Positions 1 through 11,660 of a DNA stretch of 64,000 nucleotides are shown here, piece after piece. The stretch spans positions 8,373,817-8,437,816 of the forward strand of contig NC_087181.1 in NCBI RefSeq assembly GCF_035594125.1, written 5' to 3'. The number at the start of each line of letters is the position of its first letter. The first letter of the stretch is position 1. Source of the DNA: Scylla paramamosain. Lineage: Eukaryota > Arthropoda > Malacostraca > Decapoda > Portunidae. The translations under genes were made by a program, and so were the position numbers. Below the pieces are notes generated by a model, which was not told the DNA's origin, searched no databases, and worked only from the letters and a program-made list of their open reading frames with translations.

Positions 1-2118
1 ACACTGCGGCAATGAGAAAGAGGCTGAAGATGGCCAGTTAGAGGAGAGGAGTTGATGAGATGAAAAGCATTTGATTCCACCCTGTCTAAAAGAGCAGTAT
101 GAGTGGAACCCACCCCCCCCTCCAGACTTGTGAAGCATACTCCATACATGGACAGAGTTAGCAGCTGTGTGGTGAGAAAACTGGCAGAGACATCTCAGAA
201 CACCTAAATTCATAGAAGCTGTTTTAGCTAGAGATAAGATGTGAAGTTTCCAGTTTAGATTATAAGTAAAGGACAGACTGAGGATGTTCAGTGTAGAAGA
301 GGGGGACAGTCAAGTGTCACTGAAGAAGAGGGCATAGTTGTCTGGAAAGTTGTGTTGAGTTGATAGATGGAGGAATTGAGTTTTTGAGGCATTGAATAAT
401 ACTAAGTTTGCTCTGCCCCAATCAGAAATTTTAGAGAGATCAGAGGTCAGGCGTTCTGTTGCTTCCCTGCGTGAACTGTTTACTTTCTGAAGGTGAAGGG
501 TTGGATCTCTATAAAAAGATATGGAAAAGAGCAGGGTGGTATCGTCAATGTAAAAATGGATAGGACAAGGGATTTTGGTTTACAAGATCATTGATGAATA
601 ATAGGAGGAGAGTGGATGACAAGACAGAACCCTGAGGAGCACCACTGTTAACAGATTTAGAAGAACTGTGACTATCTACCACAGCAGCAATACAATGGTC
701 AGAAGGGAAACTTCAGATGAAGTTGCAAGGAGAAAGATGGAAGCCATAAGAGTGTAGTTGGGAAATCAAAGCTTTGTGCCAAATTGTATCAAAAGCTTTT
801 GATATGTCTAAGGCAACAGCAAACATTACACCAAAATCTTTAAAAGAGGATGACCAAGACTCAATAAGGAAAGCCAGATCACCATGAGAACAGTCTTGAC
901 AGAACCCATACTGGCAATCAAATAGATTGTGAAGTGATAGATATTTAATTGATAGATTTAATAGTCTTCCTATTGAGGATAGATCCAAAAACTTTAGATA
1001 AAAAATTGAAGCAATAGGATGGCAGTTTGAGGGATTAAAACAATCAGCCTTTTTAGTAACAGGCTGAATGTAGGAAAACTTTCAGCAAGAAGGAAAGCTA
1101 GATGTTGAGAGACAGAGTTGAAAGAGTTTGACTAGGGAGGGTGCAAGCATGGAGGCAGTTTTGGAGAACAATAGACACCATCAGGTCCATAAGCCTTCTG
1201 AGGATTTACGCCAGCAAGGGCAAGGAAAACATCACTGCGAAGAATTTTAATAGGTAGCATGAAGCAGTCAGACGGTGGAGGAGAGGGAGGAACAAGCCCT
1301 AAATCATTCAAGGTAAAATTTTTAGCAAGGGTTTGAGTTGAAGAGTTCAGTTTTAGAGATATATATATGATAATAGTGGTGCCACCTGGTGGAATTAAAG
1401 GAGGGAAAGAAAATACAAAGTCATTGGAGATATTTTTGTCTAGGTGCCAGAAGTCATGAGGCGAGTTAGTTCTTAAAAGATTTTGACATTTTCTATAAAT
1501 GAAGGAGTTTTGGCTAGTTGGAGAGCAGACCTGGCATGGTTCTGGGCAGAAATATAAAACACATGAGATTCTGGTGATGGAAGGCTCAAGTACGTTTTGT
1601 GGGCCACCTCTCTATCATGTATACCACGAGAAGAGGCTGTGTTAAACCAAGCTTTGGAGGGTTTAGGTCAAGAAAAGGAGAGGAAAGTATGTCTCCATGC
1701 CAGATTCTATCACCTCAATTATATGCTTGGCACACAGAGATGGGTCTGACATGGAAGCAGTATTCATTCCAAGGAAAAGCAACAAAATATCTCCTCAGGT
1801 CTCCCTAACTGGCAGAGGCAAAACACCAGAGGCACCTCTGCGTAATATCATAAGCAGGACTAGAGATTAGGAAAAGGTCAAGAATGTTGGGCGTATTTCC
1901 AAGACAGGAATATGAGTAGGGTGTTGCACCAATTGCTCTAGGTCGTGGAGGATAGCAAAGTTAAAGGCTAGTTCACCAGGATGGTCAGTGAAGGGAGAAA
2001 AATGCCAAAGCTGGTGGTGAACATTGAAGTCTCCAAGAATGGAGATCTCCTCAAAAGGAAAGGGAGTCAGAATATGCTCCACTTTGGAAGTTAGTTAAAA
2101 AATTTCTTATAGTCAAAA
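1..2118 (-). mobile_element. Jockey/BS-like non-LTR retrotransposon, degenerate copy A
   Basis: Reading leftward from 2,118, the sequence gives the end of an APE-type endonuclease domain (GDFNVHHQLW at 2,082-1,867), then a connecting region, then reverse transcriptase (DISKAFDTIWHKALIS within 988-713). The RT C-terminal region runs off the window start. Frames change several times, so no intact protein remains. The family recurs at least a dozen times in this window and I recall it as Jockey/BS-like in decapods. The 5' part of the endonuclease is missing. The copy abuts another fragment of the same family at about 2,125. Confidence 0.85.
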
Positions 2119-2124
2119 AAAACT

Positions 2125-2331
2125 TTTGATTCCACCCTGTCTAGAAGAGCAGTATGAGTGGAATCCCCCAGACATGTGAAGCATATTCCATACATAGATG
2201 GATAAAGCCCTTGTACAAAGTTAGCAGCTGGGGGGTTATGAGAAAAACTGGCGGAGATGTCTCGGAATGCCCAGCTTCACAGAAGCTGTTTTAGCTAGAT
2301 GAGATGTGAAGTTTCCAGTTCAGATTATAAG
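2125..2331 (-). mobile_element. BS-like non-LTR fragment B (RT C-terminal region)
   Basis: About 205 bp matching the post-RT thumb region seen at 6,800-7,020 and 19,090-19,310, on the opposite strand. It carries no 3' tail and is joined directly to copy A, so it is a truncated or rearranged piece rather than a complete insertion. Confidence 0.75.
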
Positions 2332-2439
2332 TTATCGAAGAGCTCATTGCATCAAGAAGTAGGTTCCGGAGCAGCGAGTTTACCATCCCCCAGAAAGCGC
2401 TGACTGGCTTCAGTAATTGACAGAGTTGACAATTTTGCA

Positions 2440-3420
2440 AAGGACTGTATTGAACGAGAGATTATGTCTTTCTATGAAAGATTCCTACACTTGATTCCTT
2501 GCTTGCGAGAGTTAAAGAACCTCCAATTGACATTTCTGGTGGTAGAAAATGCCTTTATAAAATGGAGAAAAATTTTGGTTCCGATACAAGAAGGTAGAAA
2601 GTGGATGATACATATTAATGAAGAGGCAAGATATTGTGGCAGCGAAGTCTAAATACTTAAATTGCACACTGAAAACAGAAATTCAGATAACCCACGAGCA
2701 GAGGTGTATTTAGACGAAACACTGGTTAACGAAAACGAAAGTGTGAGAAAATGCCAGACCACTGCCGATTATTCTCTCGGCCTGAACTTGAAAACTGTAA
2801 GGGAAGCCAGATTCATAATACTCTACGCAGGTGGAGAAATTGGTTTTGTGTCCAGGGTCTCCAAATGTTCCAGTCACGGAACACAAAAAGTGATTATCAT
2901 GAATCCATGAACAGTGGATGTTTTAAAACAAGGTCTCAAACTCAACTCATAGCAAATATTCCAAGGAGATCTCTGATCATAATGGACAATGCCACATACA
3001 ACTCCAAAGTACTCAATAAAGCTCCAACAAAAAATTCAATAAAAAGTGACATAATTAAGTGGCTAAAGGAAATTGCTTCATTTTGTTGAGCAAAATAAGG
3101 GAGTGATAAGATACGAAATAGATTAAATGGTAAGAAGTAATGGACAAAAATTTTTAAGACTTTCTCCCTGCCACTGCACCCTCAATCCAATAAAATTAAT
3201 CTGAGCAAAGGTAAAGGCGGAGATAAGGGAACAAAATTCCAGTGATAATAAAACCATGACCGAAATCGAAAAAAAATCACACAAGAAGCCATCAATAATG
3301 TGACAAGAAAACTGGCAGATGAGTATGAAACACACCAGAAATATAGAATAGGAATATATAGTATAAGAAATAGCAACAGACCGTTTTATGTTAAGTATTG
3401 TAATAAACATAGAGAATCCA
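2440..3420 (+). pseudogene. IS630/Tc1-type DDE transposase pseudogene
   Basis: Pieces of a DDE endonuclease found in many arthropod genomes are visible in alternating frames. These are an N-terminal helix-turn-helix/linker stretch (2,464-2,652), the first catalytic block VYLDETLVNEN (2,707-2,740), an HAGGEDGF-like block read as YAGGEIGF, YHESMNS, the second block IIMDNATYNS (2,975-3,005), then CHCTLNPIKLI followed by a stop (about 3,165-3,215). The glutamate expected in the NPIE block reads lysine, and the next tryptophan codon is TGA. At least two frameshifts and several stops show it is dead. A C-terminal tail (NWQMSMKHT) can be followed to about 3,420. The assignment rests on motif recognition from memory. 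Confidence 0.75.
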
Positions 3421-3563
3421 TTTCAGATGATTAATTCACTGGTAAAATATGCGTATCATGTACACTTTTTATTACTGTAAATACTCAAATGCCTAATCTT
3501 AAACTATTTGCATTTTAGATAATATATTCGTGTAACATTTACAATATGAATTTTCACTGAATG

Positions 3564-3924
<361 letters not shown>

Positions 3925-4129
3925 CTATCAGCAAATCTAACAAGGAGATCAATATCAAGCCAAGTGTCTAGCATATATAACCCCTTAAGTCTTCTCACAT
4001 TGAAAGTCAAATTGTTAATGAGATTTGATGTTGGATGTCAACTGTGATGGTAAGAAACTGACATGAGACGAGGCTACCGGCCCCTCTTAATATTACAACT
4101 GGAAAGTGATACTTAAGGAAATGTTTGAA

Positions 4130-5128
4130 CTGGAGTTTATCAAGTTTACCTAGTGTTTGAGACCTTGCAGTGCCGTAGGTAACCCAGATCTGATTGTATT
4201 TGCTGATGGAAGTACAAAAGCTTATTGTGCTCTAGCATTTGCGAGGTGGGTACTGTCTGATGGGTCATTTAAATGTGTTCTTATTGCCTCCAGGAATAAG
4301 ATGGCTCCATTGAAACAAATAACTGTACTTAGATTAGAGCTGTGTGGAACAATTTTGGCTTGTCATCTCAGAAATTTAATTGAAAATTATATGAAATGGA
4401 CCTTAGACTTGGTGACCCATATTGTCAACTTAAGAGATTTTAAGGGCACAAATCCAAGAGGATTCTTTCAAACTCAATACATATGTGGCAAACAGAGTCC
4501 CGGAGATTAAATCAAAAAGCTCACCAAGTGAGTGGTATTGGGTGACTTCTAGCTTAATTGCAACAGACATATGTACTAGAGGATGTAAACCTAGTCTGTT
4601 AGATCATGAATCAAGATGGCAAACTGGCCCAGAGTTTCTGTGTACTCCAAGAGAACAGTGGCCTATCAATCAGAATTGTAGTGTGAAAATACCTGATGTA
4701 TTTATTATTTTATGTCGAACAAACAGAGTTTGTGTTATTGCAGGTAATGATTGTGTTGTAAACATCAGTTGGTTCAGCAATTACGATAAACTAATTAATG
4801 TTACTGCTAGAGTTTTAAAGGCAGCTAGTTCTAGATCACTCTTGAGCCTGCATCAAGAGCCAGAAACAAAGGACATTCATGATGCTGAAATATATTGGTT
4901 TAAATTGCTACAAAGGGTGACAAAGACTAGCAAATGAGATTTCGCAGGTTAGGCCCAACTTTGAACAATGAAGGTATCGTCTTAGTGGGTTCTAGGATAA
5001 GTAAATGGCTAAAGGACAACTGGATCACAGATGAATTAATTCTACTATTGCCTGGTCATCCATTTACAAAATTGTTGATAACTAATTTGCATTACAGTGA
5101 TCCGTGGCCACCATGGTCTCAGCCTTAA
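4130..5128 (+). pseudogene. BEL/Pao retrotransposon pol fragment (RNase H to integrase zinc finger)
   Basis: The first part has FADGSTKAYCALAFARW and LRLELCGTILACHL, the RNase H-like region of BEL/Pao polyproteins. A frame change at about 4,485 leads into NRVPEIKSKS, then SEWYWV and TGPEFLCTPREQWP, the typical pre-integrase linker. The last piece (4,934-5,128) ends in LLPGHPFTKLLITNLHYSD, the start of the integrase H2C2 zinc-binding domain, and is then cut. Three frames are used over 1 kb, so it is a decayed fragment. No LTRs were recognised beside it. Confidence 0.75.
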
Positions 5129-5476
5129 TATCAGTTTCACTGATGAGCACGTCTACCTTGTGGAAATACTCATACACGCACATAAGTATGTTCTTAGTCT
5201 GGCTGGTGATAGTGGTTCTGGCCTTGTAATTATTCATAGGCAGTGAATTACTTCGCTGCTGACCAACGCTGCCCTCTTGACTCCCGATGTGCCCTTGTCT
5301 GAAAGAAATTGCACATAAAGAGTAAGAAAATGTTGCAGGGTAGTGTGTTCATATGTAATATAACATTTCATATATCAAATAGTATCGCCTACAACAACGA
5401 TAAGAGTAAACATACTTTGTTGGCTGTAGAATGAAATGATTGAAACATAGTATAGGCTCAGACCAGAAGCAGAAAT

Positions 5477-5519
5477 AGATGCCTTCACTGTGAGAGGTTA
5501 TCAGGGAGTGAAGGCATCT
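5477..5519. repeat. Short perfect hairpin, 13-bp stem
   Basis: AGATGCCTTCACT is followed by a 17-nt loop and its exact reverse complement AGTGAAGGCATCT. No transposon ends or target duplication were recognised around it. Confidence 0.8.
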
Positions 5520-5700
5520 CCACATGGGTGTGACCCATTCAGTGATGTTGCTGTTCATTGTCACATTGAAGCCATTCTTGAGATATTATAATCATCCAGT
5601 TGTTGCAGGTTTTTTAATTTTTTCAAAGTGACTGAAAAGTTATAAAGAAAACCGTAGTGCAGCAGGAAGAAAGAATGCTAATCAAGCATTAACGAAAAAA
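5510..5700 (+). repeat. Diverged repeat, copy 1
   Basis: Shares blocks such as CATTCTTGAGA and ATTATAATCATCCAGTT, in the same order and spacing, with 7,525-7,690. The intervening 1.8 kb is mostly a BS-like insertion. Confidence 0.7.
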
Positions 5701-5802
5701 ACGCCATGGTGAAAATGGAAAAGACGCCATGGCAAAAATATAAGGCGTGATTTACCTTATCAGAGCAGGCCAGACGCCTGGCTAGTAGTATTTCATGGTC
5801 AT

Positions 5803-7482
5803 TTGTTCCTCCCTCTCCTCCACTTTCTGACTACTTCATGCCACCTATTAAAATTCTTCGCAATGATGTTTTCCATGCCCTCGCTGGCCTAAACCCTCGG
5901 AAGGCTTATGGACCTGATGGAGTCCCTCCTATTGTTCTCCGAAACTGTGCCTCTGTGCTTGCACCTTGCCTAGTCAAACTCTTTCAGCTCTGTCTGTAAA
6001 CATCTACCTTTCCTTCTTGCTGGAAGTTTGCCTACATTCAACCTGTTCCTAAAAGGGGTGACTGTTCTAATCCCTCAAACTACCGTCCTATTGCTTTAAT
6101 TTCCTGCCTATCTAAAGTTTTTGAATCTATCCTCAACAGGAAGATTCTTAAACATCTATCACTTCACAACCTTCTATCTGATCGCCAGTATGGGTTCCGT
6201 CAAGGCCGCTCTACTGGTGATCTGGCTTTCCTTACTGAGTCTTGGTCATCCTCTTTTAGAGATTTTGGTGAAACTTTTGCTGTTGCCTTGGACATATCAA
6301 AAGCTTTTGATCGAGTCTTTGATTTCCAAACTACCCTCCTACGGTTTCTATCCTTCTCTCTGTGACTTCATCTCAAGTTTCCTCTCTGACCGTTCTATTG
6401 CTGCTGTGGTAGACGGTCACTGTTCTTCTCCTAAATCTATTAACAGTGGTGTTCCTCAGGGTTCTGTCCTGTCATCCAGTCTCTTCTTATTATTCATTAA
6501 TGATCTTCTAAACCAAACTTCTTATCCTATCCACTCCTACGCTGATGATACCACCCTGCACTTTTCAACGTCTTTTCATAGATGTCCAACCCTTCAGGAG
6601 GTAAACATATCACGCAGGGAAGCCACAGAATGCTTGACTTCTAAAATTTCTGATTGGGCCAGAGCAAACTTGGTATTGTTCAATGCCTCAAAAACTCAAT
6701 TCCTCCATCTATCAACTCGACACAACCTTCCAGACAACTATCCCCTCTTCTTCAATGACGCTCAACTGTCCCCCTCTTCTACACTGAACATCCTCGGTCT
6801 GTCCTTTACTTATAATCTGAACTGGAAACTTCACATCTCATCTCTAGCTAAAACAGCTTCTATGAAGTTAGGTGTTCTGAGACGTCTCCGCCAGTTTTTC
6901 TCACTCCCCCAGCTGCTATATCTGTACAAGGGCCTTATCTGTATGTATGTATGGAGTATGCTTCGCATGTCTGGGGGGGGTTCCACTGATACTGCTCTTC
7001 TAGACAGGGTGGAATCAAAAGTTTTTCGTATCAACAACTTCTCTCCTCTAACTGACTGTCTTCAGCCTCTCTCTCACCACCGCAATGTTGCATATCTAGC
7101 TGTCTTCTACCGCTATTTTCATGCTAACTGCTCTTCTGATCTTGCTAACTGCATACCTCCCCTCCTTCCGCGGCCTCCCTGCACAAGACTTTCTTCTTTC
7201 TCTCACCCCTATTCTGTCTACCTTTCTAACGCAAGAGTTAACCAGTATTCTCAATCATTCATCCCTTTCTCTGGTAAACTCTGGAACTCCCTGCCTGCTT
7301 CTGTATTTCCACCTTCCTATGACTTGAATTCCTTCAAGAGGGAGATTTCAAGACACTTATTCATCAAATTTTGACCACTGTTTTGACCCTTTTATGGGAC
7401 TGGCATTTCAGTGGGCATTTTTTATTAGATTTTTGTTGCCCTTGGCCAGTGTCCTTCCTACATAAAAAAAAAAAAAAAAAAA
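5803..7482 (+). mobile_element. BS-like non-LTR retrotransposon copy C (5'-truncated, complete 3' end)
   Basis: Starts just upstream of the RT domain and runs to a poly(A) tail at 7,465-7,482. RT blocks include YGPDGVPPIVL, SGVPQGSVLSS and the catalytic YADDTTLHF. The longest open stretch (6,121-7,374) covers the palm and C-terminal region, but its first part is in a frame unlike the upstream RT because of indels near 6,120 and 6,320. The 3' UTR after the stop is about 100 bp. The copy sits between two copies of an older repeat. Confidence 0.88.
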
Positions 7483-7524
7483 TTGAGAATTAACGCTGGC
7501 GAAGCCGCTCCTTTTCCCATATCT

Positions 7525-7690
7525 CAGGTGAGGGGTGTGACTCACTCCGTGACGTTACCATGCATTTTCACAATGGAAACATTCTTGAGACATTATAATC
7601 ATCCAGTTCCTGCATTTTATTTTATTCTTAAAGCAGAAAGAAAAACATGCTGATCAGGTATTACAGTTAATGGATAAAACACCATGATTG
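7525..7690 (+). repeat. Diverged repeat, copy 2
   Basis: Partner of 5,510-5,700, matching GGTGTGAC, CATTCTTGAGA, ATTATAATCATCCAGTT and AGAAAGAA blocks in order. Confidence 0.7.
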
Positions 7691-8119
7691 ACCTGTCATC
7701 AGTGACCCACCCTGTCCACCCCCGTGGCAAGCCACAGGCCTAGCTTGGGTTTATGGTCCCACTGGGCATTAACGCTGGCCCGACCGCTCTCTTTCCCATG
7801 TTTCAGGTGATGTTTGCAGTCCAGGTCCCTAAGCACCTCGAGATTACTAATATCATGCTCTTGGTAGCCCAGGAATTTGCAATCCTATATACTTCTCACT
7901 CCATGTCTTCTTTTCATCAAGTGCTACTGACTTGCTTTTGTGTTCAACAAATTGACTATAGATGGTGAAGATGGTTTTCATGTACTTAAAACAAATAGTT
8001 TGTGTGTTAGTAAAGAAGCAATGAAGCACTGTGAAATGTATGCTTTCCACTAAACACGGCCAACCACTATCAGACCAGTGTTGATCTCCTGACATGTTTC
8101 ACCCAGGAGGAGGGACTTG
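7691..8119. other. Non-coding stretch
   Basis: No recognisable coding sequence. A short phrase near 7,765-7,810 (GGCATTAACGCTGGC) echoes the sequence at 7,485-7,530, so this may be more of the same repeat. Nothing else is seen. Confidence 0.5.
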
Positions 8120-8936
<817 letters not shown>

Positions 8937-8994
8937 TCCCATCAGTCATAACAGTTATTATTACATATATTCATCATTTATATATTTCATACCA

Positions 8995-9630
8995 TGTGCC
9001 CATGTGGCCGGCCTCAGTCTATTTTAACCTTTTCTCCTCCCTCTTGTGCTCTCAAGGGAATACCACACCTTCCCTACATTCCTGCCAGTCCTTAGGGACA
9101 ACACCTGCATCGCCTTCCTGTCATCCTCCCTGGTCATTGGCCAGAATAACGACATTGGCCCCTTCACCCCATTTAGAGACAGCTCATTGGCCATTTTCTC
9201 ACCTCAGATCTTGATCCATTTCTCCTTACATAAATAGAGCCTGTACAGAAAGAGAGAGCCAGTTCAGAGAGAGATCGGACACAGTTCAAGTCGAGTTCAA
9301 ATCAGTCCAGAGTTCAAATCAGTCAAAGAAAATTAGTCTAGAGAGAAAGCACATCAGTATCGTCATGTCTGTCATAAACTGTGTCTCAGTATTATGCGTG
9401 TACATCCTGTCCATCATCAAATCAAGAAGAACTCTCATAACTTTGTGTTATTTTACTCGCACAATCTACCATAATCCAACACACTACCGACGAGCTCCAC
9501 GCTACCAACAATATTCAGCTGCTACCAGGTCCTCCAGAGTAATCACCACCATACCAAGAATTTCATCAATACAGTGGTAATCAAAAACTCATTCATACAA
9601 TGGTGGCAAACAACCTACTAAGACAGTAGT
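8995..9630 (+). repeat. Putative 5' LTR of the Gypsy-type element
   Basis: Starts TGTGCCCATGTGG and contains a core promoter-like ACATAAATAGAGCC (9,228-9,241), then a purine-rich GAGAGAG leader. Near 9,590-9,610, ATACAATGGTGGCA looks like an LTR end next to a primer-binding site. Gag follows 1 kb downstream in the same orientation. No second LTR exists in the window because the element is cut at 15.8 kb, so the boundaries are inferred. Confidence 0.45.
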
Positions 9631-9639
9631 GGCAGCAGA

Positions 9640-10709
9640 GTAGCAAGAATCTAACGGAAACAGCGGTGAAAACGGTGTAGTGCGATCGAAGAACACATGA
9701 ACTCTCGACTCTCAAAAATCCAGTACACACTGAGACAAGAGTATAACGCCACCATGGCAGGCAAGTTGCAAGGCATTATCATTCATCACTTTGACAACAT
9801 TGTGGGTATATCGCTCTCAACGTGGCAAGTCGTGGTCCGACCTTGCTTGTCCCTCACCACGCTTCAACCCTGGGTCGGTACACCCCATGTGCCCTCCACC
9901 ACTCTTGCCTCATCTCCCCGTGGCCATACCTGTTTGCTGCCACACCTGTCGCTGCCAGTTCCTGATCATCATACTGTTCCTCTTCGTTGGTCGCTGTTCC
10001 TGCTTCTTCCTGAAGTGTGGGTGTCCCTTGGCTCCTTCCCTGAGGCATCTCCACCCACTGCCCTCTCCTATCCGAATACTCGTGGTCACGCCTCATCGGT
10101 AATCTTCCTGGCCCGCAGTACACACTGGGTCATTGCATCTGTCTGCCACCACCACTCCCCCCACCGCACTCTCATTGCCGGGTGCGCCTAAGGTCATCTC
10201 TACACATCTGGTCCCAGCCATGTTCTCTAGTCATCCGCCATCACCTTCATTGCCGCCAAATTTAAGTATTCAGTCTGATTCTAATTATTCTTGTCTTTTC
10301 CACTCTTCCTTCTCCTGATATTAAGTGGTGTCTATCTGTCTATCTATTTTTCTATTTATCTAACTATCTATCTATCTGTCTGTCTTTCTGTTTGTCTGCC
10401 TATCTGTCTGTCTGTCTATCACTGTATAATATATACACTGATAGGCAGACACACAGACAGATAGGCAGACAGACAGAGAGACAGACAGATAGACAGATAG
10501 ATAGATAGATAGATAGATAGATTTTGTCTATCATTATTATATATTGTTGCCTGTGTTATCATATTGTGTGCTATTCTGTGTTATCATAGTGTGTGCTATT
10601 CTCTGTGTTTTATATTTCTGTGTATTCTATTCATTGATTATCTGTGCGATTCACGTCGCTTATGAAAACACAGTTACAGTCTGCACCATCTACATAAGTA
10701 CCTGCCACA
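9640..10709 (+). other. Leader region of the Gypsy-type element
   Basis: Open frames here (for example 9,697-10,191 and a minus frame at 9,854-10,123) show no recognisable domain and overlap on both strands, so I do not call a gene. The region ends in a tetranucleotide inverted repeat (10,324-10,523). Confidence 0.45.
10324..10523. repeat. Tetranucleotide inverted repeat (TCTA/TCTG) then (CAGA/TAGA)
   Basis: About 100 bp of TCTA/TCTG-type repeats are followed, after TATAATATATACAC, by about 85 bp of their complement (CAGA, GATA). The two halves can pair into a long imperfect hairpin. Confidence 0.9.
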
Positions 10710-11660
10710 GTGTCTATTGACAACACCGCAACTCCTCACATCACATTCATTCATGAATCTCATCAACTTCCAAATTTTTCTGGAGCTGGCACAGAAACTA
10801 TTTATCAGTTTATTCAGAGGATTGAGGAGGAATGTACCAGATGCTCAGCCACATCCGATAAAGAGAGAATATCCATTTTGAAATCATGTATCTGTCACGA
10901 GCCCTCGAGTCTCGCTGGCCTGTTGGTGAATTCACTTCTCTTACTACCTTTGATGACTTCACCACTCATCTCAGAAATAACTTCCGGAGTCATTCAAAGC
11001 TTGGAGCCATCCATTCTCTCCTCAAACTCTCAAAATCTATCACACAGCACGTCCGCTCACACACTATTCCTTATAAGAAAACAGTCCTTCCTCTCGTGAG
11101 GTCGGAACTGATAGCTCAACTCCAAGATTCCATTTGGTTTACTGGTGACTTACTGTCAAAGGATGAGTTAAAAAGACTCATAGCTTATCTCTTTTTCACC
11201 ACTTTCCTTGATGCTCCCAATTTCCAGGTCACAAGTGACATCGAATTCAAGAAAACAGATTACATATATGATAATTGTAAAGTCATAACTGATAAGCGTC
11301 CTCTCCCCAGCTCTAAGCTTGTTCAGGTACTTGATGCCTCTTTACATGATTCTTTCATCTCACCCCATCACCCACCTTCTCGTTCTTCTTCACCTTCTCA
11401 TGGATGTTACACTAGACGTACATCCCCTTCACCCAGATATTAGTACACTCGATTGAAATCGAGATCAAGAAATGTCACCTGGACCCGTTGCAAGCTGCCT
11501 GGTCATGTTCTCACGCAGTGTAAGGTTGTTCTTGATAGCTCAGGAAGACACTCATTCAACCCTGATGTATTCTGTTCCTTCCACAAAAGGGTAGGTTATT
11601 TCTTGCAAGACTGCAGGCATTATCATGCACAGTCTCAGGTTGTTCAACAAACATTGTAGG
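10710..11660 (+). pseudogene. Gypsy-type retrotransposon gag, frameshifted
   Basis: Begins with PNFSGAGTETIYQFIQRIEE, a typical gag capsid start. It shifts frame near 10,890 into a stretch with SRALESRWPVGEF and FDDFTTHLRNNF (10,886-11,443). A third frame (11,453-11,659) carries two zinc-knuckle remnants, TRCKLPGHVLTQC and CSFHKRVGYFLQDC. In the first knuckle the leading cysteine is tryptophan, and in the second the late histidine is tyrosine. With two frame breaks plus these losses the gene is inactive. Pol follows in the same orientation, so this is the 5' half of one element. Confidence 0.75.

Larger units (their letters stand above)
5129..5802. other. Non-coding stretch between Pao relic and BS-like copy C
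   Basis: No protein-coding similarity seen. It holds a perfect 13-bp hairpin (5,477-5,519) and one copy of a repeat also found at 7,525-7,690. Confidence 0.6.

Noticed and set aside
9697..10191. Open frames of 164 codons (plus) and 89 codons (minus, 10,123-9,854)
   Set aside because: They overlap each other on both strands, lie in the leader of the Gypsy-type element and show no recognisable domain.
10324..10523. A CRISPR-like or tandem array
   Set aside because: Simple tetranucleotide repeats in eukaryotic DNA; no spacer-repeat structure.
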